From an uncultured Pseudorhodobacter sp. (lineage in GTDB: Bacteria > Pseudomonadota > Alphaproteobacteria > Rhodobacterales > Rhodobacteraceae), in assembly GCA_945952425.1 (NCBI GenBank), contig CAMFIX010000234.1, positions 1 to 5,459 on the forward strand: a DNA stretch of 5,459 bases. Direction: 5' to 3'. Every line of letters starts with the position of its first letter. Within the stretch, counting starts at the first letter, position 1. Positions 5,396 through 5,459 of the stretch are shown here, in pieces. The position numbers were made by a program, and so were the translations under genes. The notes beneath the pieces were generated by a model that had not been told where the DNA came from, did not search any database, and worked only from the letters and a program-made list of their open reading frames with translations.

Positions 5396-5459
5396 AGGGA
5401 GGGCTCCTCCCTCCCCGGACCCCTCCGTGGAGTATTTGGGCAATGTGAAAGGGCAAGGG
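5396..5459. repeat. Hairpin plus GGAGTATTTGGGCAA intergenic element
   Basis: AGGGAGG (5396-5402) pairs with CCTCCCT (5406-5412) around a 3-nt loop. Then follow CCCCGGACCCCTCCGT and GGAGTATTTGGGCAATGTGAAA (from 5429). A G/C-rich hairpin, then GAGTATTTGG(G/C)CAA and an A/G-rich tail, matches a form I recall as recurrent in Rhodobacterales spacers. Its role is unknown. The remaining bases 5251-5395 hold only the candidate promoter; no convincing gene is seen on either strand. Confidence 0.45.

Noticed and set aside
4072..5448. 458-codon plus-strand frame across the phnM-like gene
   Set aside because: Low-complexity Gly/Arg/His translation, antisense to a clear amidohydrolase.
5274..5456. 60-codon minus-strand frame at the right end
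   Set aside because: Pro/Arg-rich, no ribosome binding site, and it covers the hairpin element; more likely non-coding.

Overview
The window is very GC-rich DNA. Base composition, codon use, perfect AGGAGG ribosome binding sites and protein similarities all point to an alphaproteobacterium, most likely Rhodobacterales (Rhodobacter/Paracoccus/Roseobacter group). This placement comes from recalled family resemblance; no search was run. There are four protein genes, three complete and one cut by the left edge. No tRNA, rRNA, CRISPR array or insertion sequence is visible.

Layout: (1) 1-1585, minus strand: 5' part of a large membrane protein that runs off the left edge. It has an N-terminal domain resembling the GspL/PilM actin-like fold, a Pro/Ala/Lys/Glu-rich linker, one transmembrane helix and a Thr-rich outer segment. 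(2) 1586-1751: divergent promoter region with a 7-bp inverted repeat and an 11-bp direct repeat. (3) 1752-2435, plus: exported SIMPL-domain (DUF541) periplasmic protein. (4) 2436-2535: compact convergent spacer with a REP-like hairpin, a tandem 13-mer and a strong intrinsic terminator whose T-tract overlaps the stop codon of the next gene. (5) 2536-3819, minus: O-acetylhomoserine sulfhydrylase (MetY type), a PLP enzyme of methionine synthesis. (6) 3820-4041: 222-bp regulatory region with a 9-bp tandem repeat at 11-bp period, a GC-rich hairpin and an isolated AT-rich inverted repeat. (7) 4042-5250, minus: PhnM-like amidohydrolase standing apart from any phn cluster. (8) 5251-5459: apparently non-coding, with a possible promoter for the PhnM-like gene and a hairpin followed by GGAGTATTTGGGCAA, resembling a dispersed Rhodobacterales intergenic element.

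The four genes do not form one obvious pathway. metY and the phnM-like gene share a strand, but the 222-bp gap with its own structures argues against a tight operon. The most interesting item is the left-hand membrane protein, a GspL/PilM-like domain in a protein with an unusual long linker and no secretion or pilus genes visible beside it. The intergenic repeats are the next best leads. No clearly new multi-gene system can be demonstrated within these 5.5 kb.
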